A stretch of 64,000 bases of DNA from Labilithrix sp. Its GTDB lineage: Bacteria > Myxococcota_A > Polyangia > Polyangiales > Polyangiaceae. A model generated the notes under the pieces. It had not been told where the DNA came from. It saw only the letters and a list, made by a program, of their open reading frames with translations, and did not search any database. Both the position numbers and the translations under genes were made by a program. The stretch spans positions 1 to 64,000 of the forward strand of contig JAHBWD010000025.1 of the NCBI GenBank assembly GCA_019637175.1, in the 5' to 3' direction. Below are positions 9,168 to 17,797 of this stretch, piece after piece; positions within the stretch are counted from its first letter, which is position 1; each line of letters begins with the position of its first letter.

Positions 9168-10526
9168 ATGAAGCGCGTCTCGATCGACACCGCCCTCACG
9201 GCAAGCTCCATCTCGGCGGTCCTCGCGATCGTCACCGCCGCGGCGTGCGCCTCGCCGACGATCCCCGGCTTCGGCAACGGCCGCGACGAAGACCCCACGA
9301 GCCCGGGCAGCAAGCGCGGCGACGGCGGAGCGACGAGCGGCGCGCCGACGCGCACGGGTCTGCCCTGCGACGTCGACAAGGTGCTGAAGACGAAGTGCCA
9401 GGCGTGCCACGGCGCTTCGCCGTCGGCGGGCGCGTCGACGTCGCTCGTCACGTACGCCGATCTCCAGAAGACGGGGCCCGGCGGAGCGAAGGTCGCCGAT
9501 CTCGTCAAGGAGCGGATCCAAGACGCGGCGCGGCCGATGCCGCCGGGCGCGCTCCTCCCGCCCGCGGATCGCGCGCCGCTCGACGCGTGGTTCGCGGCGG
9601 GCGCGCCGGAGTCGGACGCGGAGTGTGACAACGGCGAAGCACCGTCCGGGACGAAGCCGCTGTCGTGCAAACCCGACTTCGTGCTCAAGGGATCGCGGCC
9701 GTACGCGATGCCCGCGGGGAAGGTCGACGAGTACGTCTGCGTCGGTGTCGACGTGAACCTCGCGAAGAAGCGCCACGTGATCGGCATGGCGCCGAAGGTC
9801 GACAACGCGAAGATCCTGCACCACATCCTCCTCTTCAAGACGAAGAAGGCCGTGCCGAACGAGCCGACGCCGTGCGGAGCCTTCAACTCCGCCGGCCTCG
9901 ACTGGACGCTGGTGACGGGATGGGCGCCCGGCGGCGGCAACATGGAGCTGCCGCCCGAGGCGGGCTACGCCGAAGAGGTGGGGACGACCCACTGGGTGCT
10001 CCAGTTCCACTACAACAACGCGGCGAACGCGCCGAACCAGGCCGACAACAGCGGCTTCGAGTTCTGCACCACCGAAGAGCTCCGTCCGAACGACGCCGGC
10101 ATCGTCGCGTTCGGCTCGATCAACTTCAGCATTCCCCCCCGCGCGACGCACAAGATCAAGTGCGATCACCCGCTGGGCCCGCAGTTCGCGGGCGTGACGT
10201 TCTTCAGCGCGTCGCCGCACATGCACACCGCCGGCGCGTCGATGTCGACCGAGCGCGTTCCGAAGCTCGGTCTCGGGAAGCCGGAGATGGTCTTCGCCGA
10301 CAACGCGTTCAACTTCGAGAAGCAGGAGCACCACCCCATCCGCACGTCGGTCGCTCCCGGCGACATCATGCGCACGCGCTGCGCGTGGAAGAACCCGACC
10401 GACTCCGTCATCGGCTTCGGCGAAGGCACGGGCGACGAGATGTGCTTCCACTTCATGGCGTACTACCCCGACAAGCAGGTCCCTTGGGTGATGCCTTCGG
10501 TGCTCACGAAGTGCTCGGTGGAGTGA
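9168..10526 (+). CDS. PHM-like copper type II monooxygenase with N-terminal cytochrome c motif
   Basis: 452 residues from ATG 9168 (GGAGGA upstream); a longer in-frame extension has no signal peptide and is rejected. An export signal with a possible lipobox (TAAAC) is followed by a short c-type heme segment, C77-Q-A-C80-H81. A copper type II ascorbate-dependent monooxygenase-like fold makes up the rest. All ligand positions of peptidylglycine hydroxylase are present: H218-H219 (ILHHILL) and H281 (QFHY) for CuH, H351-M-H353 (SPHMHTA) and M425 (DEMCF) for CuM. The spacings 62, 70 and 72 nearly match the 64, 70 and 70 of the animal enzyme. It is probably periplasmic or surface-exposed, with the heme delivering electrons in place of ascorbate. 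Substrate unknown. Confidence 0.88.
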   Translation: MKRVSIDTALTASSISAVLAIVTAAACASPTIPGFGNGRDEDPTSPGSKRGDGGATSGAPTRTGLPCDVDKVLKTKCQACHGASPSAGASTSLVTYADLQKTGPGGAKVADLVKERIQDAARPMPPGALLPPADRAPLDAWFAAGAPESDAECDNGEAPSGTKPLSCKPDFVLKGSRPYAMPAGKVDEYVCVGVDVNLAKKRHVIGMAPKVDNAKILHHILLFKTKKAVPNEPTPCGAFNSAGLDWTLVTGWAPGGGNMELPPEAGYAEEVGTTHWVLQFHYNNAANAPNQADNSGFEFCTTEELRPNDAGIVAFGSINFSIPPRATHKIKCDHPLGPQFAGVTFFSASPHMHTAGASMSTERVPKLGLGKPEMVFADNAFNFEKQEHHPIRTSVAPGDIMRTRCAWKNPTDSVIGFGEGTGDEMCFHFMAYYPDKQVPWVMPSVLTKCSVE

Positions 10527-10584
10527 GGGCGCCGTCTGAGCCACAGGCCCGTGCTCCTCGCGCCCGCGCGCGAGCGAGCGGGGA

Positions 10585-10710
10585 GTGGTCGGTGTCTCGC
10601 GTCGACGGCGACGCGTCGCGCTCGTTGCCCTGGCGGCGGTAGCCGCCGGGGCGTGTGCACCGCAGGTCGAGGGCGCGAAGTGGTTCGTCCCGTGCGCGTC
10701 GAGACGCTGC
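10585..10710 (+). pseudogene. 5' fragment of a lipoprotein gene, truncated by a mobile-element remnant
   Basis: From GTG 10585 the frame encodes a Arg-rich N terminus, a hydrophobic core and a lipobox-like AGAC (MVGVSRRRRRVALVALAAV, then AGACAPQVEG): a typical lipoprotein signal. After 42 codons it runs into the 12-bp repeat that bounds the IS110-type remnant and stops at 10776 without any sensible mature domain. No continuation is seen beyond 10995. Read as a gene broken by insertion and decay; a chance signal-like ORF is the alternative. Confidence 0.4.
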
Positions 10711-10995
10711 TATGAAGTGACCCTGTCGAGCGGCGCCACGTCGTCTCGATTCGGATCAACGTGTTCATGCTCCTGAAGCGTGGATGACTCGAAGACCGGA
10801 GTAGGCAGCGTCGTGTCGCGGTACGGCCAACGGGCTTGGACGAGCGCGCGGCGAATGTGCCCGTTGCCCGTCTTCGTGATCTTTCCGTGACGAGCGCCGT
10901 CGCCGCTCGCATGGCCCGCGAGCGCACGCCCGCGATCAGAGCGTGGGCGCCCAACGGCTGCTCACGACCTCGCGATCGGAGCCGGTCACTTCATA
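10711..10995 (-). mobile_element. IS110-family transposase remnant bounded by 12-bp inverted repeats
   Basis: On the minus strand, 10818-10910 translates to ASGDGARHGKITKTGNGHI followed by RRALVQARWPYR. This is the conserved C-terminal Transposase_20 region of IS110/IS116/IS902 transposases (typical form: G-ITKTGN-H-RR-LVEAAW-YR). The rest of the enzyme, including the DEDD catalytic half, is absent; an in-frame stop precedes the fragment. The segment is bracketed by TATGAAGTGACC at 10711-10722 and its exact reverse complement at 10984-10995. It lies between the copper monooxygenase and the ABC operon and fills most of the 474-bp gene-free stretch 10527-11000. Confidence 0.6.
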
Positions 10996-11000
10996 CGTAC

Positions 11001-12002
11001 TCAGAAGCGGCCCGCGAGGCTGGCGCCGCCGACGCCGGCGCCGATCCAGGGTGTGATCGACGTGCGCTCCTTCGGCGCGAAGAAGTACCAGCCCGCGGCG
11101 AGGGTCATGCCGGTGATACCGACGATGAGGGACGTGGTGACGGCGCCGTCGAGGTCGCGCGAGAGCCTCTCGTTGCGGCGAAGCGACGCGCACGCGTCCG
11201 CGACGTCCGGCGTCGGCGCTTCGCAGCGGCTCCGCGGGACCTGAGCTCGCGCGAGCGCGCCTTCGGCGACCTCCACGCTCAGATCGGCGTTCGCCGACAT
11301 GCCGCCGATGATCGCCGCCGCCGTGAGGCTCGTCAGGCCGATCGCGCCGGCCACGTAAACCGGCCAGGTGGTGGTCGGAGGCGACAACAGGCTCGCGCTC
11401 TCGGCGTGGGGCGCCTGCGAAGCGGCCGCAGGTGGCTCGCGCTCGTGGTCGTCGCGGCTCTCGTCGACGTCCTTGGGCGCCGCATCTCGCATCGGTCGAA
11501 CCTCGACCACGGAGCCCGCCTCCGCGTCGATCGCCTCGGAGGCGGTCTCGGCGCCGACCGTCACGGCGATCGTGTGCGTTCCCGGCGTGACGTCGAAGGC
11601 GCCGTCGCTCGCGGCTGACGCGCGCCGGCCGTCGATCGTCACGACCGCGCCTTCGGGGGCGACGACGCGGACGCGGGCGGTCTGCGCGCGGGCCGCGCGG
11701 CGCGTGGCGTCGACGAGCTCGCGCGTCTTCGGCGGCGGATCGGCGACCTCGCTCTCGTACTCGTCGAGGTATCTCAGCGTGGCGAGCGGGCGGCCGGCCT
11801 TGAACGAGCAACCAGCGAGGAGCAGCGTCAGCGACGCACGCCGCTCGACCGCGCGCGTGCGCGCTTCGCGGAACGCCGCGCACGCCTCGTCGTACCTCTT
11901 CTTGTGGTAGAGGCGCAGCCCCTCCGCCTCGAGCTTCGGCGAGGCGAGCGCGGACGCCGGGGCCATCAAGAGGGCGGCGGTGACGAGGAGGGGAATGCGC
12001 AT
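11001..12002 (-). CDS. Periplasmic TPR/PEGA-like protein, paralogue of the protein at 4089-5012
   Basis: 333 residues. Signal peptide (MRIPLLVTAALLMAPASALA), a TPR-like stretch (about residues 25-85: LRLYHKKRYDEACAAFREA), then a PEGA-type beta unit (about 110-170: VRVVAPEGAVVTIDGRR ... DVTPGTHTIAVTV). A Pro/acidic linker and two hydrophobic segments close the protein. The order of parts is the same as at 4089-5012. It starts 7 nt after the outer-membrane barrel gene, so it is the last gene of the five-gene operon that begins at 17690. Probably an accessory or sensing protein of the export system; no catalytic residues are recognised. Confidence 0.78.
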   Translation of the reverse strand: MRIPLLVTAALLMAPASALASPKLEAEGLRLYHKKRYDEACAAFREARTRAVERRASLTLLLAGCSFKAGRPLATLRYLDEYESEVADPPPKTRELVDATRRAARAQTARVRVVAPEGAVVTIDGRRASAASDGAFDVTPGTHTIAVTVGAETASEAIDAEAGSVVEVRPMRDAAPKDVDESRDDHEREPPAAASQAPHAESASLLSPPTTTWPVYVAGAIGLTSLTAAAIIGGMSANADLSVEVAEGALARAQVPRSRCEAPTPDVADACASLRRNERLSRDLDGAVTTSLIVGITGMTLAAGWYFFAPKERTSITPWIGAGVGGASLAGRF

Positions 12003-12008
12003 GGGACC

Positions 12009-13622
12009 TCAGAACGAGTGGCGAGCCGTCACGTAGGCGGTGTCGTTGCGGCCGTAGACGCCACCGAAGGAGCCGCGCTCGCCGTCGACGAGCAGGAGCC
12101 CGACGCGGACGGTGAACGACGGCGCGTTGTAGCCGATCTCCGGCCGGACCATGTACCAGGTGGGAGAGACGCCGACGAACGAGCGGGTCTCGAAGACGAG
12201 ATTCTCGAAGAACGACCAGCGAACGAGGCTCGCGACGCCGACGTTGTTCTCGTCGGAGAAGAGCAGCGGACCGCGGTTGGCCGGGTCGAGGACCGGAACG
12301 AGGCGCATCTCCGGCCCGACGAGGCGCATGTACCAGGCTTCGACGGAGATCACTTTGTCGAGCGCGCGCTGGTACTCCATCCCCACGACGCCCTGCGCGG
12401 CGCCGCGCGCGACCGAGTTGAGCGTGCCTTGGGAGAAGAACGTCATCGCGGTGTCGTACGAGGCGTCCGCCCTCAAGACGAGCGGGCCCGCCGTCGTCGT
12501 CGCGTCGAACCCCACGTGGTGCCGCCGGTAGTAGCGAATCACCAGCGGGCCGCCGTACGCGGCCTCGGCCTTCTTCTGCTGCGATTGAAACGCGTCGAAG
12601 ACGAGGCCGTCGACCTTGTCGGGATCGGCGATCTCGAGCTGACGCGAGAACGCCGGATCGAGGTAGATGTACGGCGTTCGGTCGCGCCCCCAGTGGTAGT
12701 AGAACGACGTGTCGAGCTTGCCGGCGTGGACCTTGAACGACGCGCCGATCGACGCGCCGTCGAGCGGACCGCTCGGCGAGCGCGCGCCGACGAGCGCGGC
12801 CTGCGCGTCGTCGATGTGGTTGCGGTCGCGATCTTCTGCGTAGAGCCCGAAGAGGCGCCGATACGATCGCGGGCTGTCGGGCTGCACGAGCGACCAGTTG
12901 CCGCCGTAGAGCGAGAGGCGGTCCGGGACGAAGAACGGCTGGACGACGACGCCGAGGATGCCGACGCCGAGGTCGAAGTCCGCGCGCACCGCCGGCGTCG
13001 GGAGATCGATCATCTCTTGGTCGAGCTGCATGCGATTGCGCACGTCGCGCGCGTTGAGGACGTCGTTCGGCGCGAGGCCGCCTCCCGCGCCCCACACGAT
13101 GCGCTGCTGCCCGAGGCGCAGATCGACGTGCTCGCCGTAGATCCCGACGTAGGCCTCGCGCAAGACCGGCTCGACGCGGCCCGACTCGAGCTTGCGCTCG
13201 GCGCCGAGGTAGCCCGGGCGGCTCTCGGCGAGGTAGCCGCCGTAGGCGAGCGATCCGGAGAGCACCGCCTGGAAGGTCTTGCCGCGCGAGTACTTGACGT
13301 CGAGGTACGTGTGGGTGGTGAGCGCTCCGCGGTCGTAGCCGACGCGCTCCTCCGAGGGCGCGCCCGCCGGCGCGATCTCGCGCGCGGCCATGCCTGCCGC
13401 GAGCGTCAGCCGCGTGAAGCCGCGGAACGCGATCTGGTCAGGGCGCTCTTCGGGGGCGCGCTCGGGCTTCTTCACGGGTCGCTTCGCCTCGTCGTCCTCG
13501 ACGATCTCGACGATCTCGTCGGGCTCCTTCGCGTCGGCTTCCTTGGCGTCGACGCGCGACGCGAACGAAGAGACCGAGGCGATCGAGAGGAGCGCGGCGA
13601 CGGCGACCACGCTGGACTTCAT
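12009..13622 (-). CDS. Predicted outer-membrane beta-barrel protein (DUF1302-like)
   Basis: 537 residues from ATG 13622. A signal peptide (MKSSVVAVAALLSIASVS) is followed by an acidic/Lys-Pro linker (about 25-65). Alternating aromatic/polar beta strands fill the rest (LREAYVGIYGEHVDLRLGQQ, FDLGVGILGVVVQPFFVPDR), ending in ...YVTARHSF with the C-terminal aromatic typical of outer-membrane barrels. The motif LRLGQQRIVWG resembles DUF1302-type proteins, which occur beside LolA-like proteins and ABC or RND exporters. The gene lies 11 bp after the permease, so it is probably the outer-membrane end of the same trans-envelope system. The exact family is uncertain. Confidence 0.75.
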   Translation of the reverse strand: MKSSVVAVAALLSIASVSSFASRVDAKEADAKEPDEIVEIVEDDEAKRPVKKPERAPEERPDQIAFRGFTRLTLAAGMAAREIAPAGAPSEERVGYDRGALTTHTYLDVKYSRGKTFQAVLSGSLAYGGYLAESRPGYLGAERKLESGRVEPVLREAYVGIYGEHVDLRLGQQRIVWGAGGGLAPNDVLNARDVRNRMQLDQEMIDLPTPAVRADFDLGVGILGVVVQPFFVPDRLSLYGGNWSLVQPDSPRSYRRLFGLYAEDRDRNHIDDAQAALVGARSPSGPLDGASIGASFKVHAGKLDTSFYYHWGRDRTPYIYLDPAFSRQLEIADPDKVDGLVFDAFQSQQKKAEAAYGGPLVIRYYRRHHVGFDATTTAGPLVLRADASYDTAMTFFSQGTLNSVARGAAQGVVGMEYQRALDKVISVEAWYMRLVGPEMRLVPVLDPANRGPLLFSDENNVGVASLVRWSFFENLVFETRSFVGVSPTWYMVRPEIGYNAPSFTVRVGLLLVDGERGSFGGVYGRNDTAYVTARHSF

Positions 13623-13633
13623 TGCGTAGCCTT

Positions 13634-16129
13634 TCAGCCTGCGGATCCTCGCGCGCCGCGGAGAACGGCCGAGAGATCGAGGCGCATGAGCGCGCGGGCG
13701 CCGGGGATCGTCGCCGCCAGAAGAAACGCGAGGGTCGGCGCGGCGACGACGCCGAAGTCGTGCGCGCGAAAGTCGAGCGGCACCGAGAACCACGCCGCGG
13801 CCATGGGCGCGCGGAGGACGTACGCCATCGCGACCCAGCTCACGAGCGACGCCGTGAGGCCGAGGACGCCGAGGCACGCGATCTCGACGAAGACGCTGCG
13901 CGCGATCTCGCGCCAGCCGTAGCCCATCGTGCGGAGCGTCGCGTACTCGCCCTCGCGCTCGAGGAGGAGGAACCCGAGCACGCTCGCGAGAAAGAACGCC
14001 GCGAGGATCGCGCCGAGCCCGACGAACGGGACCACGACGGCGTTGAACGCCGAGAGGTAGCGGACGGTCGCGCCGGCGAACTCGGACTTGATCTGCACGC
14101 TGGTGACGAGCTCGTTCGCGAGGAGCGCCGTCTTCGTGCTCACGTGCTCCCGCGGCGCGCGCGGCGCTTCGCTCGCCGGCGCAGGCGCCGCCTCACCGAG
14201 ATCGATCGCCTCCACCGTGTCGGGGCGCGGGCCGGGCGGCGGCAGCGCGAACGCGGCGCGCGGCGCGCGCGGCACGCCGTGCTTCATGTAGACGCCGGTG
14301 ACCTTGTCGCCGAGGCCGAAGATCTCCTGGGCGGTCTCGCGGGGCACGTAGAGGGTCGAGAGCGACGCGTCGGCCACCGTGCCGACGACGACGAGATCGC
14401 GGCGCTTGCCGCGATGAACCACGGTGACGATCTCGCCGAGCGCGGGAGGTGGTAATCCGCGCGAGAAGGCGACGTTGAAGACCGCCTCGTCCGCGTCTTC
14501 GGCGCTGAAGGTGCGGCCGCTCGCGAGCTCGAGGCTCACCATCTCGCTCGGCACGGGGAGCCCACGGACGCGCATCTCTTCGGGGACGGCGCCGGGCCGC
14601 TCCACCGTCGCGTACGCCTGGACGTAGCCCTCGTAGTCGCCGGCGCCGGGCGCCGCGAGGATCTCGTCGACCTGGCCGCGCGCGAGCGGAACCTTGAAGG
14701 TGACGATCGCGTCCCAGCCGAGGCGCGCGGCCTGCGCGTCGGCCCACGTCTGCCACGAGGCGATCGACGTGAGCAGGCCCGCGGGCATCGTGACCGCGAG
14801 CGCGACGAGCGCGACGGTCGCGGCCGACAGACGGAGGCGCCGGAACACGTTGCGCACCGCGAAGCGCACCGACGGGCTCCCCGCGAGGAGCCGCTCGAGC
14901 GGCCGCCACAGCCCCGTGAAGCGGATCTCGTCGCCGCCGCGCAGCGCGTGGACGGGGCGCACGCGCAGCACGCCGAGCGCGGGCACGAGCGCGGAGACGA
15001 CGCCGACGACGATCGCCGAGACCGAGGCGAGCGCGAGCTTGTGCGCCGCGATCGACATCATCGGCGGGGGAAACCCGGCGATCGCCGCGTTCGTCCGCGC
15101 GAGCTCGGCGGCGAAGAGCATCGCCGCGGGCGCGCCGAGAACGGCCGCGGCGACGCCGGGGATGATCCCGAGGACGACGAACGCGAGCACCAGCTCGCGC
15201 GGCGCGAAGCCATGCGCGAGGAGCGAGCCGATCTCCCGTCGGCGCGAGACGACGATGCGGTGAACCGAGACGATCGCGACGACGCCGGCCATGAGGCCGA
15301 GCAAGAGCGCGATCGTCGGCATGACGATCCGCGATCCGGAGAGCATCTCGTCGACGTAGCGATGACCGAAGTTCGAGCGCCGCGGAACGACGCGCTCGAC
15401 GTCGACGTGGTGATCGGCGAGCGCGCGCCGGATCTCGCGCGTCACTCGGGCCGCGTCGGCGCCGGGTCGGAACGTGAAGACGAGGTTGTTGTAGAGCTTG
15501 TCGGTGAACGTCCGGTCGAGCGCCTCGCGCGAGGCGTAGAGGATGCCGAGCGAGCCCCGGTGCGGGACGAGCATCTCGGGGTTCGCCGTGGGCACGAGGT
15601 ACTCGGGCGAGAGCGCGACGCCGGCCACCTTGAAGCGGCTCGCGAAGCGATGGGGATTGACGACGAGCTCGTCGCCGAGGGCGAGCGCGTGCGCCTCGGC
15701 GAAGGAGCGGTCGGCGATCGCGAGATCGGGGCGGCCGGGCACGAGGAACGATCCCGCGCGCATCTCGATGTCGTCGACCTCCGGATGGTCCGAGGGATCG
15801 AGGTAGTGCACGACGACGGGCAAGAGGCCGCCGTCGCGCTCGATGTGCCCGAAGCCCACGAACCGCCGGCTCACGCGCTCGACGCCGGGGATCGCGCGGA
15901 GCGTCTCGAGCGAGGGCATCTCGCCGCTCGCGGCGGGCGCGAAGCGAACGTCGAGATCGGCGAGGTGCAGGCGATCGTAGTAGTGATCGCGCGTGTGGAG
16001 CAGGCTGTCTTCGACGACGAAGCCGCCGCCGAGCGCCGCGACCTGCACCGTGAGGACGAGGACGATGAGCATGACGCGGCCCTTCGCGCGCATGAGCTCG
16101 CGAAGACCGAACCGCAGGAGCGTCTTCAT
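13634..16129 (-). CDS. FtsX/MacB-type ABC transporter permease
   Basis: 831 residues from ATG 16129. Two permease halves: an N-terminal helix (about 17-38) plus a large periplasmic core (about 40-275, with R/V-rich MacB-like sequence), three helices near 280-400, then a second helix, periplasmic domain and three C-terminal helices (about 720-825). This is the LolE/MacB-like duplicated FtsX layout with eight helices, used to move lipoproteins or hydrophobic cargo from the inner membrane without a classical pore. It overlaps the ATPase gene by 4 bp (ATGA), showing tight coupling. Cargo is not known; the LolA-like first gene points to lipid or lipoprotein handling. Confidence 0.9.
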   Translation of the reverse strand: MKTLLRFGLRELMRAKGRVMLIVLVLTVQVAALGGGFVVEDSLLHTRDHYYDRLHLADLDVRFAPAASGEMPSLETLRAIPGVERVSRRFVGFGHIERDGGLLPVVVHYLDPSDHPEVDDIEMRAGSFLVPGRPDLAIADRSFAEAHALALGDELVVNPHRFASRFKVAGVALSPEYLVPTANPEMLVPHRGSLGILYASREALDRTFTDKLYNNLVFTFRPGADAARVTREIRRALADHHVDVERVVPRRSNFGHRYVDEMLSGSRIVMPTIALLLGLMAGVVAIVSVHRIVVSRRREIGSLLAHGFAPRELVLAFVVLGIIPGVAAAVLGAPAAMLFAAELARTNAAIAGFPPPMMSIAAHKLALASVSAIVVGVVSALVPALGVLRVRPVHALRGGDEIRFTGLWRPLERLLAGSPSVRFAVRNVFRRLRLSAATVALVALAVTMPAGLLTSIASWQTWADAQAARLGWDAIVTFKVPLARGQVDEILAAPGAGDYEGYVQAYATVERPGAVPEEMRVRGLPVPSEMVSLELASGRTFSAEDADEAVFNVAFSRGLPPPALGEIVTVVHRGKRRDLVVVGTVADASLSTLYVPRETAQEIFGLGDKVTGVYMKHGVPRAPRAAFALPPPGPRPDTVEAIDLGEAAPAPASEAPRAPREHVSTKTALLANELVTSVQIKSEFAGATVRYLSAFNAVVVPFVGLGAILAAFFLASVLGFLLLEREGEYATLRTMGYGWREIARSVFVEIACLGVLGLTASLVSWVAMAYVLRAPMAAAWFSVPLDFRAHDFGVVAAPTLAFLLAATIPGARALMRLDLSAVLRGARGSAG

Positions 16130-16887
16130 CGCCGGCCCGCGATCGCCTTCGGCAGCACGGCGGGCGGGGCGAGCGAGGCGATGCGGCGCATGCCCGAGCC
16201 CTGATCGCTCGCGGCGTGCTCGATCACGCTGCCGTCGCGGAGGTGCACGGTCACGTCGGCGCGCGCGGCGAGCTGGGCGTCGTGCGTGACCAGCACGCAC
16301 GTGACGCCGAGCTCGCGCTGGAGGGCGCGCATCGACGCGAAGACCTGCTCGCCGGCCTCCTGGTCGAGGTTCCCGGTCGGCTCGTCGGCGAGCAGGAGCT
16401 TCGGCTCGCGCGCGAGCGCGCGGGCGACGGCGACGCGCTGCTGCTGGCCGCCCGAGAGCTGCGCGGGGAACCGATCGGCCGTGCCCGAGAGCCCCACGCG
16501 GTCGAGGTAGTCGAGCGCGCGCCTCCGCCGCGCCGACGGCCCGAGCGGTAAGAACTCGAGGCCGGCCTCGACGTTCTCGAGCGCCGTCAGCGAGGGCACG
16601 AGGTTGTAGAACTGGAAGACGAAGCCGACGCGGCTGCGGCGGTGCTCGAGGATCTCGTCGCGCGAGGCGGTCATGAGATCGAGCCCGTCGACGACGACGC
16701 TGCCGAAGTCTCCGCGGTCGAGGCCGCCGAGGATCGTGAGCAACGTCGTCTTGCCGCAGCCGGAAGGGCCTACGATCGCGGAGAGCGAGCCGCGCGCGAG
16801 GCCGAGCGAGACGTCGCGGAGCACTGGCGTGTGCAGCGTGCCGAGGCGATGGGCCTTGCGCAGATGGAGGACGTCGACGAGGAGCAT
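16126..16887 (-). CDS. ABC transporter ATP-binding protein (LolD/MacB-like)
   Basis: 253 residues. Walker A GPSGCGKTT, Q-loop (VFQFYNLVPSLTALENV), signature LSGGQQQRVAVARALA, Walker B LLLADEPTGNLD and the H-loop histidine (VTHDAQ). The ADEPTGNLD sequence and overall size place it with LolD/MacB/FtsE-type ATPases that partner FtsX-fold permeases. ATG 16887 is the likely start; a longer in-frame reading upstream is antisense noise in the LolA-like gene. It couples with the permease through a 4-bp overlap and follows the LolA-like gene by 5 nt. Confidence 0.94.
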   Translation of the reverse strand: MLLVDVLHLRKAHRLGTLHTPVLRDVSLGLARGSLSAIVGPSGCGKTTLLTILGGLDRGDFGSVVVDGLDLMTASRDEILEHRRSRVGFVFQFYNLVPSLTALENVEAGLEFLPLGPSARRRRALDYLDRVGLSGTADRFPAQLSGGQQQRVAVARALAREPKLLLADEPTGNLDQEAGEQVFASMRALQRELGVTCVLVTHDAQLAARADVTVHLRDGSVIEHAASDQGSGMRRIASLAPPAVLPKAIAGRR

Positions 16888-16892
16888 GACGG

Positions 16893-17690
16893 TCAGCCCT
16901 TCTCGATGGCGCGGACGGAGAAGCTCTCGAGCGGGATGTCTTCGCGCCGGTCGATCTTCTCGAGCAGGAGCTCGGTGCTGCGGCCGGTCGCGGCGTCGGT
17001 CATGCGCGAGCTCGTGATGAACCACCGACCGCCGAGGCGCTGGAGCTCGCGCGCCGTGAGCGTCTTCACGAGTGTCGACTTCTTGTCGTACATGACCCAT
17101 TTGAGCGGGACGTAGTTGTCCTTGCGCACCCAGAGCTCGATCTTCCCGTAGACCGAGTCGGCGTTCTTCGGCGTCACGTCGACGTGCCAGCAGTCGAACT
17201 TGCCGATCGTCTCGTCGGCGCGGAGGGCCGACTGGCTCTGGCGGAGATCGCGCGCGTCGAGATCGGCGTAGGAGAAGTCGGTGCCCATGAACGACTCGCC
17301 GCGGTTCGATCCGGCGATGCGACGCGAGCGCTTCAGCTCGGGCGCGTAGAGGAAGCGCTCGTCGTCGGCGCCTGCGCTCTGGATCTGGAGGAACTTCATG
17401 CCGGCGACGTCGGCCGGCGCGCGGAACGTGATGACGCTCTTGGTGAGCGGAGGCGTGTCGCGCCGCGACTTGGCCTCGAAGGCGAGCGAGCGGCGCTTGC
17501 CGCCCTTCTCGGTCACGACGGCGCGGGCGTTGACCTCGGCGCCGCCGAAGCCCCAGGGATCGGCCTCGACGACGCGCGCGACGATCTGGCTCGCGCTGAG
17601 GGAGGGCTTGGCGTCGGCGACCGCGCGCCCGGGCGAGGCGGCGACGACGGCGAAGAGGGCGGAGGCGAGGAGGGGGAGACGAATCTTCAT
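16893..17690 (-). CDS. LolA-like outer membrane lipoprotein-sorting family protein
   Basis: 265 residues with a signal peptide (MKIRLPLLASALFAVVAAS). The mature part has a LolA-like pattern: an initial helix (SASQIVARVVEADPWGFGG), then strands that would build the half-barrel, with the conserved YAPELKRSRRI and GTDFSYADL elements seen in COG2834-type proteins. These bind lipids or lipoprotein acyl chains in the periplasm. ATG 17690 is preferred over GTG 17699 because the -24/-12 promoter at 17711-17726 puts the transcript start close by. First gene of the operon running to 11001. Confidence 0.85.
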   Translation of the reverse strand: MKIRLPLLASALFAVVAASPGRAVADAKPSLSASQIVARVVEADPWGFGGAEVNARAVVTEKGGKRRSLAFEAKSRRDTPPLTKSVITFRAPADVAGMKFLQIQSAGADDERFLYAPELKRSRRIAGSNRGESFMGTDFSYADLDARDLRQSQSALRADETIGKFDCWHVDVTPKNADSVYGKIELWVRKDNYVPLKWVMYDKKSTLVKTLTARELQRLGGRWFITSSRMTDAATGRSTELLLEKIDRREDIPLESFSVRAIEKG

Positions 17691-17710
17691 CGGGGTCACT
17701 CTCGGTCTCG

Positions 17711-17726
17711 AGCAACGTCGGTGCCG
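17711..17726 (-). promoter_or_regulatory. Sigma54-type (-24/-12) promoter of the ABC/outer-membrane operon
   Basis: Read on the minus strand: CGGCACCGACGTTGCT. GG and GC are correctly spaced and the -12 part TTGCT is a consensus match. The GC lies about 22 nt before ATG 17690. It is the best sigma54 match in the window. Confidence 0.6.
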
Positions 17727-17797
17727 TGCTCGGGAGGGCTGGAATTTCGGGAGAAAGCGCGATTCTTCGAGGTTTCACGACGGTGGGGGCCGGCCGG

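Noticed and set aside
16126-17778. 550-residue frame joining the ABC ATPase to an antisense region
   Set aside because: The ATPase begins at ATG 16887; the rest is Arg-rich shadow of the LolA-like gene.
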